Shown: positions 1 to 9,007 of the stretch, one piece after another
Layout of the letters: every line of letters starts with the position of its first letter
How positions within the stretch are numbered: position 1 is the stretch's first letter
Assembly (NCBI RefSeq): GCF_001590985.1
Contig: NZ_BCTX01000005.1
Span: 56,427-120,426, forward strand
Direction: 5' to 3'
DNA length: 64,000 nucleotides
Origin: Novosphingobium naphthalenivorans NBRC 102051
Lineage (GTDB): Bacteria > Pseudomonadota > Alphaproteobacteria > Sphingomonadales > Sphingomonadaceae
Program-made: the position numbers and the translations under genes
The notes under the pieces: model-generated
Told to the model about the DNA's origin: nothing
Database searches by the model: none
Seen by the model: only the letters and a program-made list of their open reading frames with translations

Positions 1-1027
1 CGTCCTTGGCGACTTCGCCCTTGAGGTCCAGCCTGGGGCGCATGTCGTTCTCGGCCAGCGCCAGCTTGACCGATGCCTTCTCGATCTCCTCAAGCAGGAT
101 GCCGAAATCGGGCCGGTCCTCGATCTCAAAGAAGGGATCGATGGCCATGCCGTCGAAGGCGCTTGCCAAGGACGGCAGGCGCGATGCATCGACCATGACC
201 GGCAGGCCCTCGGCATCGCGGTAGTAGAGCGAGAGCTTGTTGGCCGCCGCGCGGAAGTCCTGCCGCGCCTGGACGACCAGCGCCTCGCGCTTGACCATGT
301 TGGCTTCGTTCTCGGTCAGCAGGATTGCCGACTTGGCGCCCAGTTGCACCTGCCGGCGGATGCCTTTGCCGCGCTCGGCCGCGATGTCGTAAAGCGCCTG
401 ATAGGCCTGAAGCTTGAGGCCACTTTCCACCCATTTCTGGTAGGCCTCGGCCGCGCGGGCCTGCACGCCGATAGTGGTCGCCCGCGTCTCGAACCGGGCG
501 ATGTCGATATCGGTTCCGGCAAGCCGTGCATTCGAGCGCCGCGCGTCGATCATGCGGTCACGCAGCAGGGTGTAGAGCGCGCCGATCTTCACTTCGCCCA
601 GCCGGTCGGTGTAGGCCTTGTCCTCGTAGAGCGGGAAATCGCCGCGCGAATTGCGGTACTGGCCGTAGAGGTAGCCGCCGTTGCCGGTGAAGGGGCGCTC
701 CGCCTTGCCGGTGATTTCGGAGCCGTCGTAGTAGCCGGCGAGGCGGCTGCGGGCATCGACCGAGAAGACCGTGTCGAAGGCGCCCTGTGCGCTCAGCGCG
801 CGTCCCTCGGCCTGTCGTACCCGCGCCAGCGCGGCAACGATTTCAGGCGCAGAGCGCGCAGAGGAGCGCAGGACTTCGTCGAGCGTGAGCGGCGAGGCCG
901 ACTGCTCGTCGACCGGGGTGAGCGCCGCGGCGGCCGCCGGGATGGGCTGGGCGGCAGCATGGCCGGCAAGGGCGGTCGAGACGCCGAGCAGCAGCGCAGG
1001 GATGGCCAGCAGGCGGCGCATGATCAT
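1..1027 (-). CDS. TolC-family outer membrane efflux/secretion channel (partial, C-terminus outside window)
   Basis: The frame stays open from position 1027 down to the window edge, so about 342 N-terminal codons are visible. The start MIMRRLLAIPALLLG is followed by a small-residue stretch ending near GHAAA, a typical Sec signal peptide. The rest is a long helical protein rich in A, R, E and L with the style of TolC/OEP repeats (for example LRSSARSAPEIVAALARVRQ). The ATG overlaps the stop of the upstream HlyD gene as ATGA, so the two are translationally coupled. By family it should be a trimeric outer-membrane channel docking to the adaptor encoded next door. Family assignment is by composition, signal peptide and operon partner; the substrate is unknown. 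Confidence 0.85.
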   Translation of the reverse strand, partial: MIMRRLLAIPALLLGVSTALAGHAAAQPIPAAAAALTPVDEQSASPLTLDEVLRSSARSAPEIVAALARVRQAEGRALSAQGAFDTVFSVDARSRLAGYYDGSEITGKAERPFTGNGGYLYGQYRNSRGDFPLYEDKAYTDRLGEVKIGALYTLLRDRMIDARRSNARLAGTDIDIARFETRATTIGVQARAAEAYQKWVESGLKLQAYQALYDIAAERGKGIRRQVQLGAKSAILLTENEANMVKREALVVQARQDFRAAANKLSLYYRDAEGLPVMVDASRLPSLASAFDGMAIDPFFEIEDRPDFGILLEEIEKASVKLALAENDMRPRLDLKGEVAKD

Positions 1028-2094
1028 TTCTTTTTCTCGATCGAGCTTTTCACCTCCTTCGCGGCCGTCGCCTCTTTCTCTCCGGCCGGATCGGCGACGC
1101 CGAAATTAAGCGGGAAATCGTTGAGCTGACGCCACAACTCGTACCAGACGGTGACGGTGTCTCCTTGTATCCAGCCGAGCACCTTGCTGCCTTGGCGCAC
1201 GAAGCGGCGTTCCGGCCAGGCGGTCTTGTTCGGAGCCTGTTCGACGAGGACGCGGAACAGCCCGTCACTGCGCGGGGTGGGGTCTACCGACCGCACCCGG
1301 CCATCGTAAATGCCGACCGCAAAGCCCGGCCATCCGCTGAACTGGAATGCCGGGAAGCCTTCGAATTCAAGCCGCACCGGGCGGCCCGGCTCGACCAACG
1401 GAATGTCGCGCCCGTCGATATAGAGTTCGACCGCACGAGTAATGCGTTCTGGCGCGATCGTGGCCAGCACCGTTCCCGAGGAAATGAGGGCGCCGCCCGA
1501 GGCCGCATTGAGGTTCTGCACGCGGCCATCGCGCGGAGCCTTGACCACCTGCGCCGAGCTTTGCGCGAGCTTGATCTCGATCTGCTTCAGCTTGGCGCGC
1601 GCTTCGGCGAGCTTGGTATCGGCTTCGGCGACCTTGATCTGCGTCTGTTCGTAGTCGCGCCGGGCGGCGAGGCCCTCGGCATAGAGCTGGCCGGTGCGCC
1701 CTACGTCGATCGCGGCGGTGGCACGCGCCTGCTGGACCGCGGCGATCTGCGCTTCGACCTGGGCCTTTTCGCCGGCGAGGCGATCAAGGAAATCGGGATC
1801 GACATCGACCACGCGCACGATCGGATCGCCCGCGCGCACGTAGTCGCCGTCCTTGACGTAGAATTCGTCGACCCGCCCGCCCACGAGCGAGGAGACCTCG
1901 CGCGCCCGGTCCTGCGCGTTGAGCGTCGTCACTTGTCCGCCGCCCTGCGCGGTCTGCAGCCAGGGCACGAAAAGGATCGCGACGGCCAGGACGAAGCCCA
2001 TGAGGACGAGCCAGGCGACCGTCGTCACCACGCGCGGCGGGCGAAGCCGTGACAGCGACGGGAAATGGTCCATCTGGGCGCAGTCGAGCGTCAT
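1024..2094 (-). CDS. HlyD-family periplasmic adaptor (membrane fusion) protein
   Basis: 356 aa. A short cytoplasmic N-terminus is followed by one membrane segment (about residues 24-45, VAWLVLMGFVLAVAILFVPW). Next come a first lipoyl half (REVSSLVGGRVDEFYVKDGD), a coiled-coil hairpin of about 90 residues rich in A, E, Q and K, and a second lipoyl half (VKAPRDGRVQNLNAASGG). A beta-barrel region and a charged tail follow. This is the order expected of type I secretion adaptors bridging an inner-membrane ABC protein and TolC. The start ATG overlaps the stop of the upstream ABC gene (ATGA), and its own stop overlaps the TolC start the same way. The start at 2094 was chosen for this coupling and because it keeps the anchor helix. 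Confidence 0.9.
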   Translation of the reverse strand: MTLDCAQMDHFPSLSRLRPPRVVTTVAWLVLMGFVLAVAILFVPWLQTAQGGGQVTTLNAQDRAREVSSLVGGRVDEFYVKDGDYVRAGDPIVRVVDVDPDFLDRLAGEKAQVEAQIAAVQQARATAAIDVGRTGQLYAEGLAARRDYEQTQIKVAEADTKLAEARAKLKQIEIKLAQSSAQVVKAPRDGRVQNLNAASGGALISSGTVLATIAPERITRAVELYIDGRDIPLVEPGRPVRLEFEGFPAFQFSGWPGFAVGIYDGRVRSVDPTPRSDGLFRVLVEQAPNKTAWPERRFVRQGSKVLGWIQGDTVTVWYELWRQLNDFPLNFGVADPAGEKEATAAKEVKSSIEKKK

Positions 2095-3773
2095 GGCCGC
2101 GCCTCCCGTTCGGCGGCAAAGCGCAGGAATGCGTCCTTGTCGGTGAACCGGTGCTGCTCGCGCGCGCCGAGCCAGTACCAGGCATCGAGGTCGAGCGCTT
2201 CGGGGCGGCCGCTGCTGAGCAGGACAGTGGTGCCGTTCTGGCGCAGTTCGAAAAGCGTGGCATTGAGGACGCCGAGCGGCATCATGTCGAAGAGCTGCGA
2301 CAGGACCAGCACCCGCGGGCTGCTGAGCAGGGCGTTGGCGAGCTTGAGCTGCATCATCTCGACGATCGAGAGCGGCGAACCCGAGCTTGCCAGCTGGGTG
2401 TCGAGCCCGTCGGGCAGGCTGGCGAGCCGGGCGAGCAGGCCGACCCGTTCGAGCGCCCGCATGATCGCCGCCCCGTCTCCGGCGCCTCCTTCGGCCAGCG
2501 TCAGGTATTCGCGCAAGGTGACATCGACGATGGTCGGGCGATTGAGCACCATGACCGCCGACCGCAGCAGGTACATGTCGAGACTGCCCAGTTCGCTGCC
2601 GCCGATCGAGACGATGCCGCCTCGGGGCGTGACGTGGCGCTTGAGCAGCAGCGCCAGCGTGCTCTCGACACCGGGCTCGGCGAGGATGACGGCCTGTTCG
2701 CCGCTGGCGATGGCGAAATCGAGGTGCGCTCCTTCGCAATCGACATCGCGAAAGCGCACCGATCCGTCGAGCGGGGCCTCGCCACGCCGGCCGGGCCGTT
2801 CCTGCGGGATAGCGAAGACCAACGAGAGCTCCTCGCTGCTCGCGACGAGATCGTAGAACGTGTCGAGATACCAGCCGAGCTGGTAGATGCCGTAGAACAC
2901 GCTCGACAGGATCAGTTCCGCGGCGACCAGCTGGCCGATCGAGAGCTGCCCTGCGAGGATCAGGCTGCCACCCAGCGCGAGCAGGGCCGAGGCCGCGAAG
3001 GCGTAGACGAGAAAGTAGCCGAGCGTCTGAGCGAAGCTGTAGCGGAAGTAGCGGCGGTGGGCCTGGATGTAGTCCGCCGTGACGGCCTCGGAGCGGTCCA
3101 TCGCGAAGTCGAGATGGCGGGCGGACTTGTAGAAGCCGTTCGACGCGCCGACGCTTTCCAGCCAGTGCGCGGCATCGTGCTTGGCGTGGCTGAGACCGAC
3201 CGCGCCGGTCAGCGCGCCGTGACGCCAGATCAGCCAGATCGCAAGGCAGACCAGCACCAGCACCAGATTGAAGGCCAGGAAGAAGGGATGGTAGAAGCTG
3301 GTCACCACCAGCCCGACCGCGCCCTGCAGGATGATCGTGAAGGCGCCGATGACGAGGCTGGGGACCGACTTCTGGACGATGGCCATGTCGAAGTAGCGGT
3401 TGAACAGACTGCCGCGGCTCTCGTCGGCGAAGAAGGGGTTCTGGGCATGGACTGCGCGCACCGTGATCTCGGCCACGACGCGCGCGAAGATGCGCCGCTC
3501 GAAGATGGCGAGGAGATAGATCCGCAGCGCGCTGAGACCCGCGACCACCAGGAGCAGGACCAGCAGGACGCCCGAGAGGATCCACAGGGGCGCGAACAGC
3601 GCAGTTCGGGCGACCGAGTTGATGAGAAGTTGCACGGAGATCGGCGTTGCCAGCGACAGCAGGCTGATCGCGACGGTATAGACAATGCCGACGTTCACAT
3701 AGCTTCTGTCGGGACCCACGATTTCCGCCAGCCATGTGGCAGCCTGCCGCAGGCCGATACGCTCATTTGCCAA
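2091..3773 (-). CDS. ABC-transporter-like membrane protein with a degenerate nucleotide-binding domain
   Basis: 560 aa. Residues 1-310 form an ABC exporter membrane domain with several hydrophobic helices and type I secretion-like text (LATPISVQLLINSVAR). Residues 340-560 have the length and order of an ABC ATPase domain, but each catalytic motif is lost. The P-loop position reads AEPGVEST (about 366-373), with Glu where Lys is expected. The signature reads LSIVE instead of LSGGQ (468). Walker B reads VLVLSQ, lacking Asp and Glu (488-493). The H-loop reads LLSSGRP, without His (518). The frame is intact and coupled to HlyD and TolC genes, so it looks retained rather than decayed. It probably cannot hydrolyse ATP itself; it may pair with an active subunit or have become a scaffold. 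This is the first gene of the operon. Confidence 0.85.
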   Translation of the reverse strand: MANERIGLRQAATWLAEIVGPDRSYVNVGIVYTVAISLLSLATPISVQLLINSVARTALFAPLWILSGVLLVLLLVVAGLSALRIYLLAIFERRIFARVVAEITVRAVHAQNPFFADESRGSLFNRYFDMAIVQKSVPSLVIGAFTIILQGAVGLVVTSFYHPFFLAFNLVLVLVCLAIWLIWRHGALTGAVGLSHAKHDAAHWLESVGASNGFYKSARHLDFAMDRSEAVTADYIQAHRRYFRYSFAQTLGYFLVYAFAASALLALGGSLILAGQLSIGQLVAAELILSSVFYGIYQLGWYLDTFYDLVASSEELSLVFAIPQERPGRRGEAPLDGSVRFRDVDCEGAHLDFAIASGEQAVILAEPGVESTLALLLKRHVTPRGGIVSIGGSELGSLDMYLLRSAVMVLNRPTIVDVTLREYLTLAEGGAGDGAAIMRALERVGLLARLASLPDGLDTQLASSGSPLSIVEMMQLKLANALLSSPRVLVLSQLFDMMPLGVLNATLFELRQNGTTVLLSSGRPEALDLDAWYWLGAREQHRFTDKDAFLRFAAEREARP

Positions 3774-3870
3774 ATTCGCCCCCTGTCACGAACCGTTACT
3801 CCTCTCGGGAAAGAGGGCATCCCGTTATCCGAAAAGGCTATCTGGCGAGGGAACGTTGCTGACCTAGAAA

Positions 3871-3901
3871 TGCTGCATTGCAATATATTGCTGCATGGCA
3901 A
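3871..3901. promoter_or_regulatory. Pair of TGC-rich sites (CTGC-N3-GCAA) upstream of the ABC operon
   Basis: Two copies of CTGC-N3-GCAA lie 17 bases apart, as TGCTGCATTGCAA at 3871-3883 and TTGCTGCATGGCAA at 3888-3901, about 100 bases upstream of the ABC gene start (3773, minus strand). They resemble CTGC-N3/4-GCAG, described for PhaR-type regulators of polyhydroxybutyrate genes. A matching site sits before the patatin gene at 39732. Assignment to PhaR is inference. Confidence 0.4.
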
Positions 3902-3985
3902 CCCGCCCCTGCGGCTGGCGTGCGGGGAGGGCTCGAGAACGGGAGCAGGACGGTATGTGGCGCCGCCTCTTTCGGATGTGAACGA

Positions 3986-4348
3986 GGGCTTTGTTGCATG
4001 GCTGGCGGGGAATTTTGGCTTTTAATCCAGCCTGTTAAGGGACGGCGATGAGCGGGCTGGCCCCAGCACGCTATCGGACGACAAACTGGAAATCCTACAA
4101 CGCGGCGTTGGCGAAACGGGGTTCACTTCAGATCTGGTTTGATCCCGGAATGCAGTGGCTGGCGCCACCCACCGGCAAGCGCGGGCGCCATCCCATCTTC
4201 TCGGATGCCGCGATCCAGACCTGCCTGACGCTGAAGGCGCTGTTCAAGCTGCCGTTGCGCCAAACCACCGGCATGGTCGCGAGCCTGCTGGAGATGGCCG
4301 GGCTCGATTGGCCAGTGCCGGACTTCAGCACGCTGAGCAGAAGGCAGA
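3986..4348 (+). mobile_element. IS5-family insertion sequence remnant (left end and transposase N-terminus)
   Basis: The left end carries GGGCTTTGTTGCA (3986-3998), like the terminal repeat of many IS5-type elements. The transposase begins at ATG 4048 (MSGLAPARYRTTNWKSYNAA) and contains the N-terminal text of IS5 transposases: GKRGRHPIFSDAAIQ, LTLKALFKLPLRQTTG and DWPVPDFSTLSRRQ. Similarity stops at about 4348, right after STLSRRQ, where the reading runs into unrelated sequence. The DDE catalytic domain and right terminal repeat are missing, so the copy is dead. The truncation abuts the 3' end of a trehalase fragment, suggesting that an insertion and a later deletion removed sequence here. 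Confidence 0.8.
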
Positions 4349-4377
4349 TCTGTCTTCCAATAGCAGCCATCCGTTCA

Positions 4378-4950
4378 TTAGTTAGGCTCAAGGTCGGGAA
4401 ATCGGCCCAGGATCGCACTGGCGACACCGTTAGTCCAGCCAAACCCGTCCTGCAGGGCGTACTCACCGCCACCGCCGGGCAGCTGTTCTTCGACGTCGTA
4501 CTTTTCCAGCATCCGGCCGGTCTCGCTATAAGTGCGCGCGACCGTGCCGATCCAGCGCGAGGCGATCGTTCGTGCGAGATCGCCCCGGTCATAGCGACCG
4601 AGCCCGGCAATGGCGATCCACTGCAGCGGCGCCCAGCCGTTGGGGGCATCCCACTGCTGACCCGTGCGATTTCCGGTGGTGCGCAGGCCGCCCGGCGCAA
4701 GCAGCTGCACTCTTGTCGTCTTTGCCACGGCCTGCGCCTGTTTGTCCGAGGCCATGCCTACGAACAGCGGATAGAGTGTGGCAGCAGACAGCGTTTCTGC
4801 AGGCGCCTGTTCGGCGACAAGCCAGTCCGCGTAGCGGCCCTCTGATGCGCTCCACAGGTAGCGGTCAACTGCAGCGTGGCGCTGAGCCGCGCGCGCCGTG
4901 AAATCACGCGCACAGACATCGTCTTTCGCGCGCTCGCAGCGTGCCGCTCG
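4378..4950 (-). pseudogene. Trehalase, C-terminal remnant (5' two-thirds missing)
   Basis: The frame encodes the last 185-190 residues of a glycoside hydrolase family 37 trehalase: AAVDRYLWSASEGRYADW, SAATLYPLFVGMAS, NRTGQQWDAPNGWAPLQWIA, MLEKYDVEE and GGGGEYALQDGFGWTNG. The two family signatures in this part are present, but bacterial trehalases are about 500-560 aa and the N-terminal two-thirds cannot be found upstream. Similarity fades near 4950. The frame can be opened further to 5061, but that leader (MFYCHPQHRRF...) looks unrelated. The 3' end lies about 30 bases from the truncated IS5 element. Probably non-functional. Confidence 0.8.
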
Positions 4951-5501
4951 TGGATGCCGCAGCGACGTCCGACTGTTCGCCCCTCCCGAAGAGGGTTCAT
5001 CAGGGCCTGATGAGTGCTCGTGAGAGATAAAACGACGGTGCTGGGGATGGCAATAGAACAATGAAAAATGTCGAAAATGTCATCGCACTGCCAGCCGTAT
5101 CCACGAGCCCCAATTTCACTCTCGCGGAGCAGGTCGCGAAAGCATCGGAAGGTCACATAAAATGTCAGAACGAGAACCGCATTCAGACTGAAACATCATC
5201 GTGATTTCCCATCGCCATCATCAAATTTTCATTCCGATCGGCCGGCCAGCAATCAATATTGCGGGGAGGAAAGTTGAGTTCTGCGGGTTGTCTCGCCGGC
5301 TGCGGGCGGATACCATCGCCAAACACATGTGACAGGGCGCCAGCCGGCAATTCGCGCCTGCCATCACGTTTCAGGACGCATTTCGCGACACTGACCGCAT
5401 ATCCCGTCAACGGGCACAGGAGGCTATCATCGCTGTCGAGGCAAACAGCAATTTCGTCATTTCGAGTTCATTACGCTTCCCCATAGAAAGGCTGCGCTGA
5501 C
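4951..5501. other. Intergenic stretch without a recognisable gene
   Basis: It lies between the trehalase remnant and asnO. Short open frames on both strands have no coding character that I recognise. The last 40 bases hold the upstream region of asnO, including a purine-rich AGAAAGG before the ATG. The osmotic control region of the NAGGN operon should be in this segment, but I see no clear sigma-factor motif. Confidence 0.5.
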
Positions 5502-7283
5502 ATGTGCGGCCTGGCTGGAGAAATCCGCTTCGATGGAGCGCTCGCCGATAGCAGCGCCGTCGCCCGCATGGCGGAAAAGCTTGCACCGCGCGGCCCGGAC
5601 GGGGCCGGCGTCTATGCCCAGGGGCGGGTCGCACTTGCCCACCGGCGTCTCAAGATCATCGATCTTTCCGAACATGCCGCCCAACCCATGGTCGATCCGG
5701 ACCTCGGTCTGTCGATCGTCTTCAATGGCTGCATCTACAATTACCCCGAGCTGCGCGAGGAACTGATCGCCAAGGGGTATCGCTTCTTCTCGCACGGCGA
5801 CACGGAAGTGATCCTCAAGGCCTTCCACGCCTGGGGGGCTTCCTGCGTCGAGCGGCTGCACGGCATGTTCGCGTTCGCCATTGTGGAACGCGATAGCGGC
5901 GTCGTCACGATGGCGCGCGACCGTTTCGGGATCAAACCGCTTTATTATTCGCAGGTTGGCAAGCGGCTGCGCTTCGCCTCCACGCTCCCCGCGATCGTCG
6001 CGGCCGGCGATCTCGACACTTCGATCGACCGGGCCGCGCTGCACAATTACATGACCTTCCACGCGGTCGTGCCGCCGCCGCGCACTTTGCTCAACGGCGT
6101 CAGAAAGCTGCCCCCGGCAACGGTGCGCATCTACCAGCCGGATGGCAGCTTCGCGGACAAGCTCTACTGGAACCCGCCGCACGAGCGCCGCGCCGATGAC
6201 GCCGGCCTCTCGCGCGAGGATTGGCGCGACCGGGTGCTGGAAGCCCTCAAGCTTGCGGTCAAGCGCCGCATGGTGGCCGATGTTCCGGTTGGGGTGCTGC
6301 TGTCGGGCGGTGTCGATTCGAGCGTGATCGTCGGCCTTCTGGCCGAGCAGGGCCAGACGGGCCTCATGACTTTCTCGATCGGTTTCGAGGAGGCCAACGG
6401 CGAGAAAGGCGACGAATTCGTCTATTCCGATCTCATCGCGCAGCATTTCGCGACCGACCACCACAAGATCTTCGTACCGTCATCGGAACTCATGGAGAAC
6501 CTGCCGGGCACGATCGCAGCAATGTCGGAGCCCATGGTGAGCTATGACAACATCGGCTTCTACCTCCTGAGCCGCGAGGTCTCCAAGCACATCAAGGTCG
6601 TGCAGTCCGGCCAGGGCGCGGACGAGATCTTCGCTGGCTACCACTGGTATCCCAAGGTGGCGGGCGCGGACTCAGTGGTCGATGCCTATGCCGCCGCCTT
6701 CTTCGACCGGGACCATGCCACGCTCAGCCGCCAGCTTGCCCCCGAGTGGCTGGCCGATACTGATGCCAGCCGCGATCTCGTGGCCGCGCACCTCCTCGCG
6801 GCCGGGGCGGAGACGCCGGTCGATGCCGCGCTCCGGCTGGACAGTCAGGTCATGCTGGTCGACGATCCGGTGAAACGCGTCGACAACATGACGATGGCCT
6901 GGGGGCTGGAAGCGCGCGTGCCCTTCCTCGACCACGAGCTGGCCGAGCTGGCCGCGACGATCCCGCCCGAATTCAAGCTGCACGACGGCGGCAAGGGCGT
7001 GCTCAAGGACGCGGCCCGGCTCGTCGTCCCGCACGCGGTGATCGACCGCAAGAAGGGCTACTTCCCGGTCCCGCAGCTCAAGTACATCTCCGGCCCTTAC
7101 CTCGATCTGGTGCGCGACGCGCTCTCCAGCCAGGCGGCCCGCGAGCGCGGGCTGTTCCGCCAGGAATGGCTCGACAGGCTCTACGCCGATCCGACCAGCC
7201 ACATCACGCCGCTGCAGGGCTCCGAGCTCTGGCAGGCCGGGCTTGTCGAGATGTGGCTGCAGACGCAGGGGATCGGTTCGTGA
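5502..7283 (+). CDS. asnO: N-acetylglutaminylglutamine amidotransferase (asparagine synthase family)
   Basis: 593 aa. Cys2 follows the initiator Met (MCGLAGEIRF), giving the N-terminal nucleophile of a class II glutamine amidotransferase domain (about 1-200, with APRGPDG, FNGCIYNY and HGDTEVILKA). The asparagine-synthetase-like domain has the PP-loop LLSGGVDSS near residue 268. It amidates the C-terminal carboxyl of N-acetylglutaminylglutamine to make NAGGN, a dipeptide osmolyte. The identification comes from domain order plus the two following genes, a GNAT/ATP-grasp fusion and an M42 peptidase, which form the known NAGGN trio. Its stop overlaps the next start (TGATG). An ordinary AsnB is the alternative, but the neighbours argue against it. 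Confidence 0.93.
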   Translation: MCGLAGEIRFDGALADSSAVARMAEKLAPRGPDGAGVYAQGRVALAHRRLKIIDLSEHAAQPMVDPDLGLSIVFNGCIYNYPELREELIAKGYRFFSHGDTEVILKAFHAWGASCVERLHGMFAFAIVERDSGVVTMARDRFGIKPLYYSQVGKRLRFASTLPAIVAAGDLDTSIDRAALHNYMTFHAVVPPPRTLLNGVRKLPPATVRIYQPDGSFADKLYWNPPHERRADDAGLSREDWRDRVLEALKLAVKRRMVADVPVGVLLSGGVDSSVIVGLLAEQGQTGLMTFSIGFEEANGEKGDEFVYSDLIAQHFATDHHKIFVPSSELMENLPGTIAAMSEPMVSYDNIGFYLLSREVSKHIKVVQSGQGADEIFAGYHWYPKVAGADSVVDAYAAAFFDRDHATLSRQLAPEWLADTDASRDLVAAHLLAAGAETPVDAALRLDSQVMLVDDPVKRVDNMTMAWGLEARVPFLDHELAELAATIPPEFKLHDGGKGVLKDAARLVVPHAVIDRKKGYFPVPQLKYISGPYLDLVRDALSSQAARERGLFRQEWLDRLYADPTSHITPLQGSELWQAGLVEMWLQTQGIGS

Positions 7284-9007
7284 TGCACGACCATGCCGTA
7301 CTGCCGCACCGGGCGGCGACCGAAAACGCCGTGGCCGAATGCGGCTGGGGCCGCATCATCTTCGGCAACAGCTTTGCCGAAGTATCCGACTTCGCCGAGG
7401 CTCTGCGCGAGGAACAGGCCAACTGCCGCGACATCGCGATCTACGTCACCAATCCGCACGTTCTGCTGGCGACCGCGCCGCAGGAGCTCTTCCTCGATCC
7501 CTCGCACACGTTCCGCCTCATGCGAACGGATTATGAGGCGCAACCGCTGCCTTCCGGCATGGCGATCCGCACCATCCAGCCGGGCAGCGATGTGGAGGCC
7601 ATCAACCGGATCTTCGCGTCCCGCAACATGGTGGTAATCCGCCCCGAGTTCTTCGACGACGATCTGGAGACGCGCGGGCTGCATTGGCTGGTCGCGGAAG
7701 ACCCGCAGACCGGCGACATCCTCGGTACGGTCATGGGGGTCGACCACACCTTGTACCTTGGTAAGGACGATGGCGGCAGTTCGCTGTGGTGCCTTGCCGT
7801 GGATCCCCAGGCGCGGCAGGCGGGGATCGGCAAGGCGCTGACGCGAACCCTGGCCGAGCGCTTCTGGGATCTCGGGCGCGAATACATGGACCTCACTGTC
7901 ATGCATGACAACGAGGCGGCCATTTCGCTGTACGAGAAGCTGGGTTTCCACCGAATCCAGAGCTTCACGGTCAAGCGCAAGAACACTTTCAATGAAAAGC
8001 TGTTCACCGGGCCAGAACAGGGCGCCGAGCTCAATCCCTACGCGCGCATCATTGTCGACGAAGCCCGGCGGCGCGGCATTCATGTCGAGATCATCGACGC
8101 CGAAGGCGGCCTCTTTCGCCTGTCACTGGGCGGGCGCATGGTGGTGTGCCGCGAGAGCCTGTCCGAATTCACCAGCGCCGTCGCCATGTCGATCTGCGAC
8201 AACAAGGAGATCTCGCGCCGCGTGGTCGCCGAAGCCGGAGTCAAAGTGCCCGACCAGGTCGGTTGGGACGGCACGCGCGAGCAGATCGAGGATTTCCTCG
8301 CGCGGAACGGCTCCGTGGTGGTCAAGCCCGTGCGCGGCGAACAGGGCACCGGAATTTCGGTCGATCTCAGAACCGTCGAGGAAATCGAAACTGCCATCGC
8401 CACGGCGCAACGCATGTCGAGCGCCGTGCTGCTGGAGCAGTATTTCGAGGGGCAGGACCTGCGGCTGGTGGTCATCAATTACCGCCTCGTCGCGGCCGCC
8501 ATTCGCAAGCCGGCTGCCGTGACGGGCGATGGGTCGAGCACCATCGCCGAACTGATCGCCGCACAGAGCCGGCGGCGCATAGCCGCGACCGGCGGAGAAT
8601 CGCGCATCCCCGTCGATGCCGAAACGACGCGGATCGTGCGGGCGGCAGGTTATGACATGGACGCAATCCTGCCCGAAGGCCAGGAACTGCCGGTGCGCAA
8701 GACGGCCAACCTGCACACCGGCGGCACCATCCACGACGTGACCGATGCCGTGCACCCGGAACTCGTCCAGGCCGCGATCGCGGTGGCCAAGGCCATCGAC
8801 ATTCCGGTCGTCGGCGTGGACTTCATGGTCCGTTCCCCGAGCTTTTCCGACTATGTTTTCATCGAGGCGAACGAGCGCCCGGGACTTGCTAACCACGAGC
8901 CGCAGCCAACCGCCCAGCGGTTCGTCGATCTCCTCTTTCCCCTGTCCCTCCCGGCCGAAGCGCGATCCCAGCGCATCGCGCGCAAATCAAGCGAGCAGAA
9001 GACTTGA
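7283..9007 (+). CDS. ngg: N-acetylglutaminylglutamine synthetase (GNAT/ATP-grasp fusion)
   Basis: 574 aa from the ATG that overlaps the asnO stop. The N-terminal third is a GNAT acetyltransferase (LWCLAVDPQARQAGIGKALT is the acetyl-CoA loop, followed by HDNEAAISLYEKLGF). The C-terminal half is an ATP-grasp ligase (VVVKPVRGEQGTGISVDL, EQYFEGQDLRLVVI and VGVDFMVRSPS...FIEANERPG). The fusion acetylates glutamine or the dipeptide and ligates glutamine to it, supplying the substrate of AsnO; which step comes first is not visible here. An upstream in-frame start at 7166 would lie inside asnO and was rejected. The last codons overlap the TTG start of the peptidase gene. Confidence 0.92.
   Translation: MHDHAVLPHRAATENAVAECGWGRIIFGNSFAEVSDFAEALREEQANCRDIAIYVTNPHVLLATAPQELFLDPSHTFRLMRTDYEAQPLPSGMAIRTIQPGSDVEAINRIFASRNMVVIRPEFFDDDLETRGLHWLVAEDPQTGDILGTVMGVDHTLYLGKDDGGSSLWCLAVDPQARQAGIGKALTRTLAERFWDLGREYMDLTVMHDNEAAISLYEKLGFHRIQSFTVKRKNTFNEKLFTGPEQGAELNPYARIIVDEARRRGIHVEIIDAEGGLFRLSLGGRMVVCRESLSEFTSAVAMSICDNKEISRRVVAEAGVKVPDQVGWDGTREQIEDFLARNGSVVVKPVRGEQGTGISVDLRTVEEIETAIATAQRMSSAVLLEQYFEGQDLRLVVINYRLVAAAIRKPAAVTGDGSSTIAELIAAQSRRRIAATGGESRIPVDAETTRIVRAAGYDMDAILPEGQELPVRKTANLHTGGTIHDVTDAVHPELVQAAIAVAKAIDIPVVGVDFMVRSPSFSDYVFIEANERPGLANHEPQPTAQRFVDLLFPLSLPAEARSQRIARKSSEQKT

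Noticed and set aside
2049..4025. 658-codon plus-strand frame
   Set aside because: Antisense to the ABC gene; charged shadow composition and no start signals.
5262..5290. EcfG-type stress promoter before asnO
   Set aside because: A GGAAA-like box exists near 5267 but no CGTT lies at the right spacing, so no promoter is claimed.
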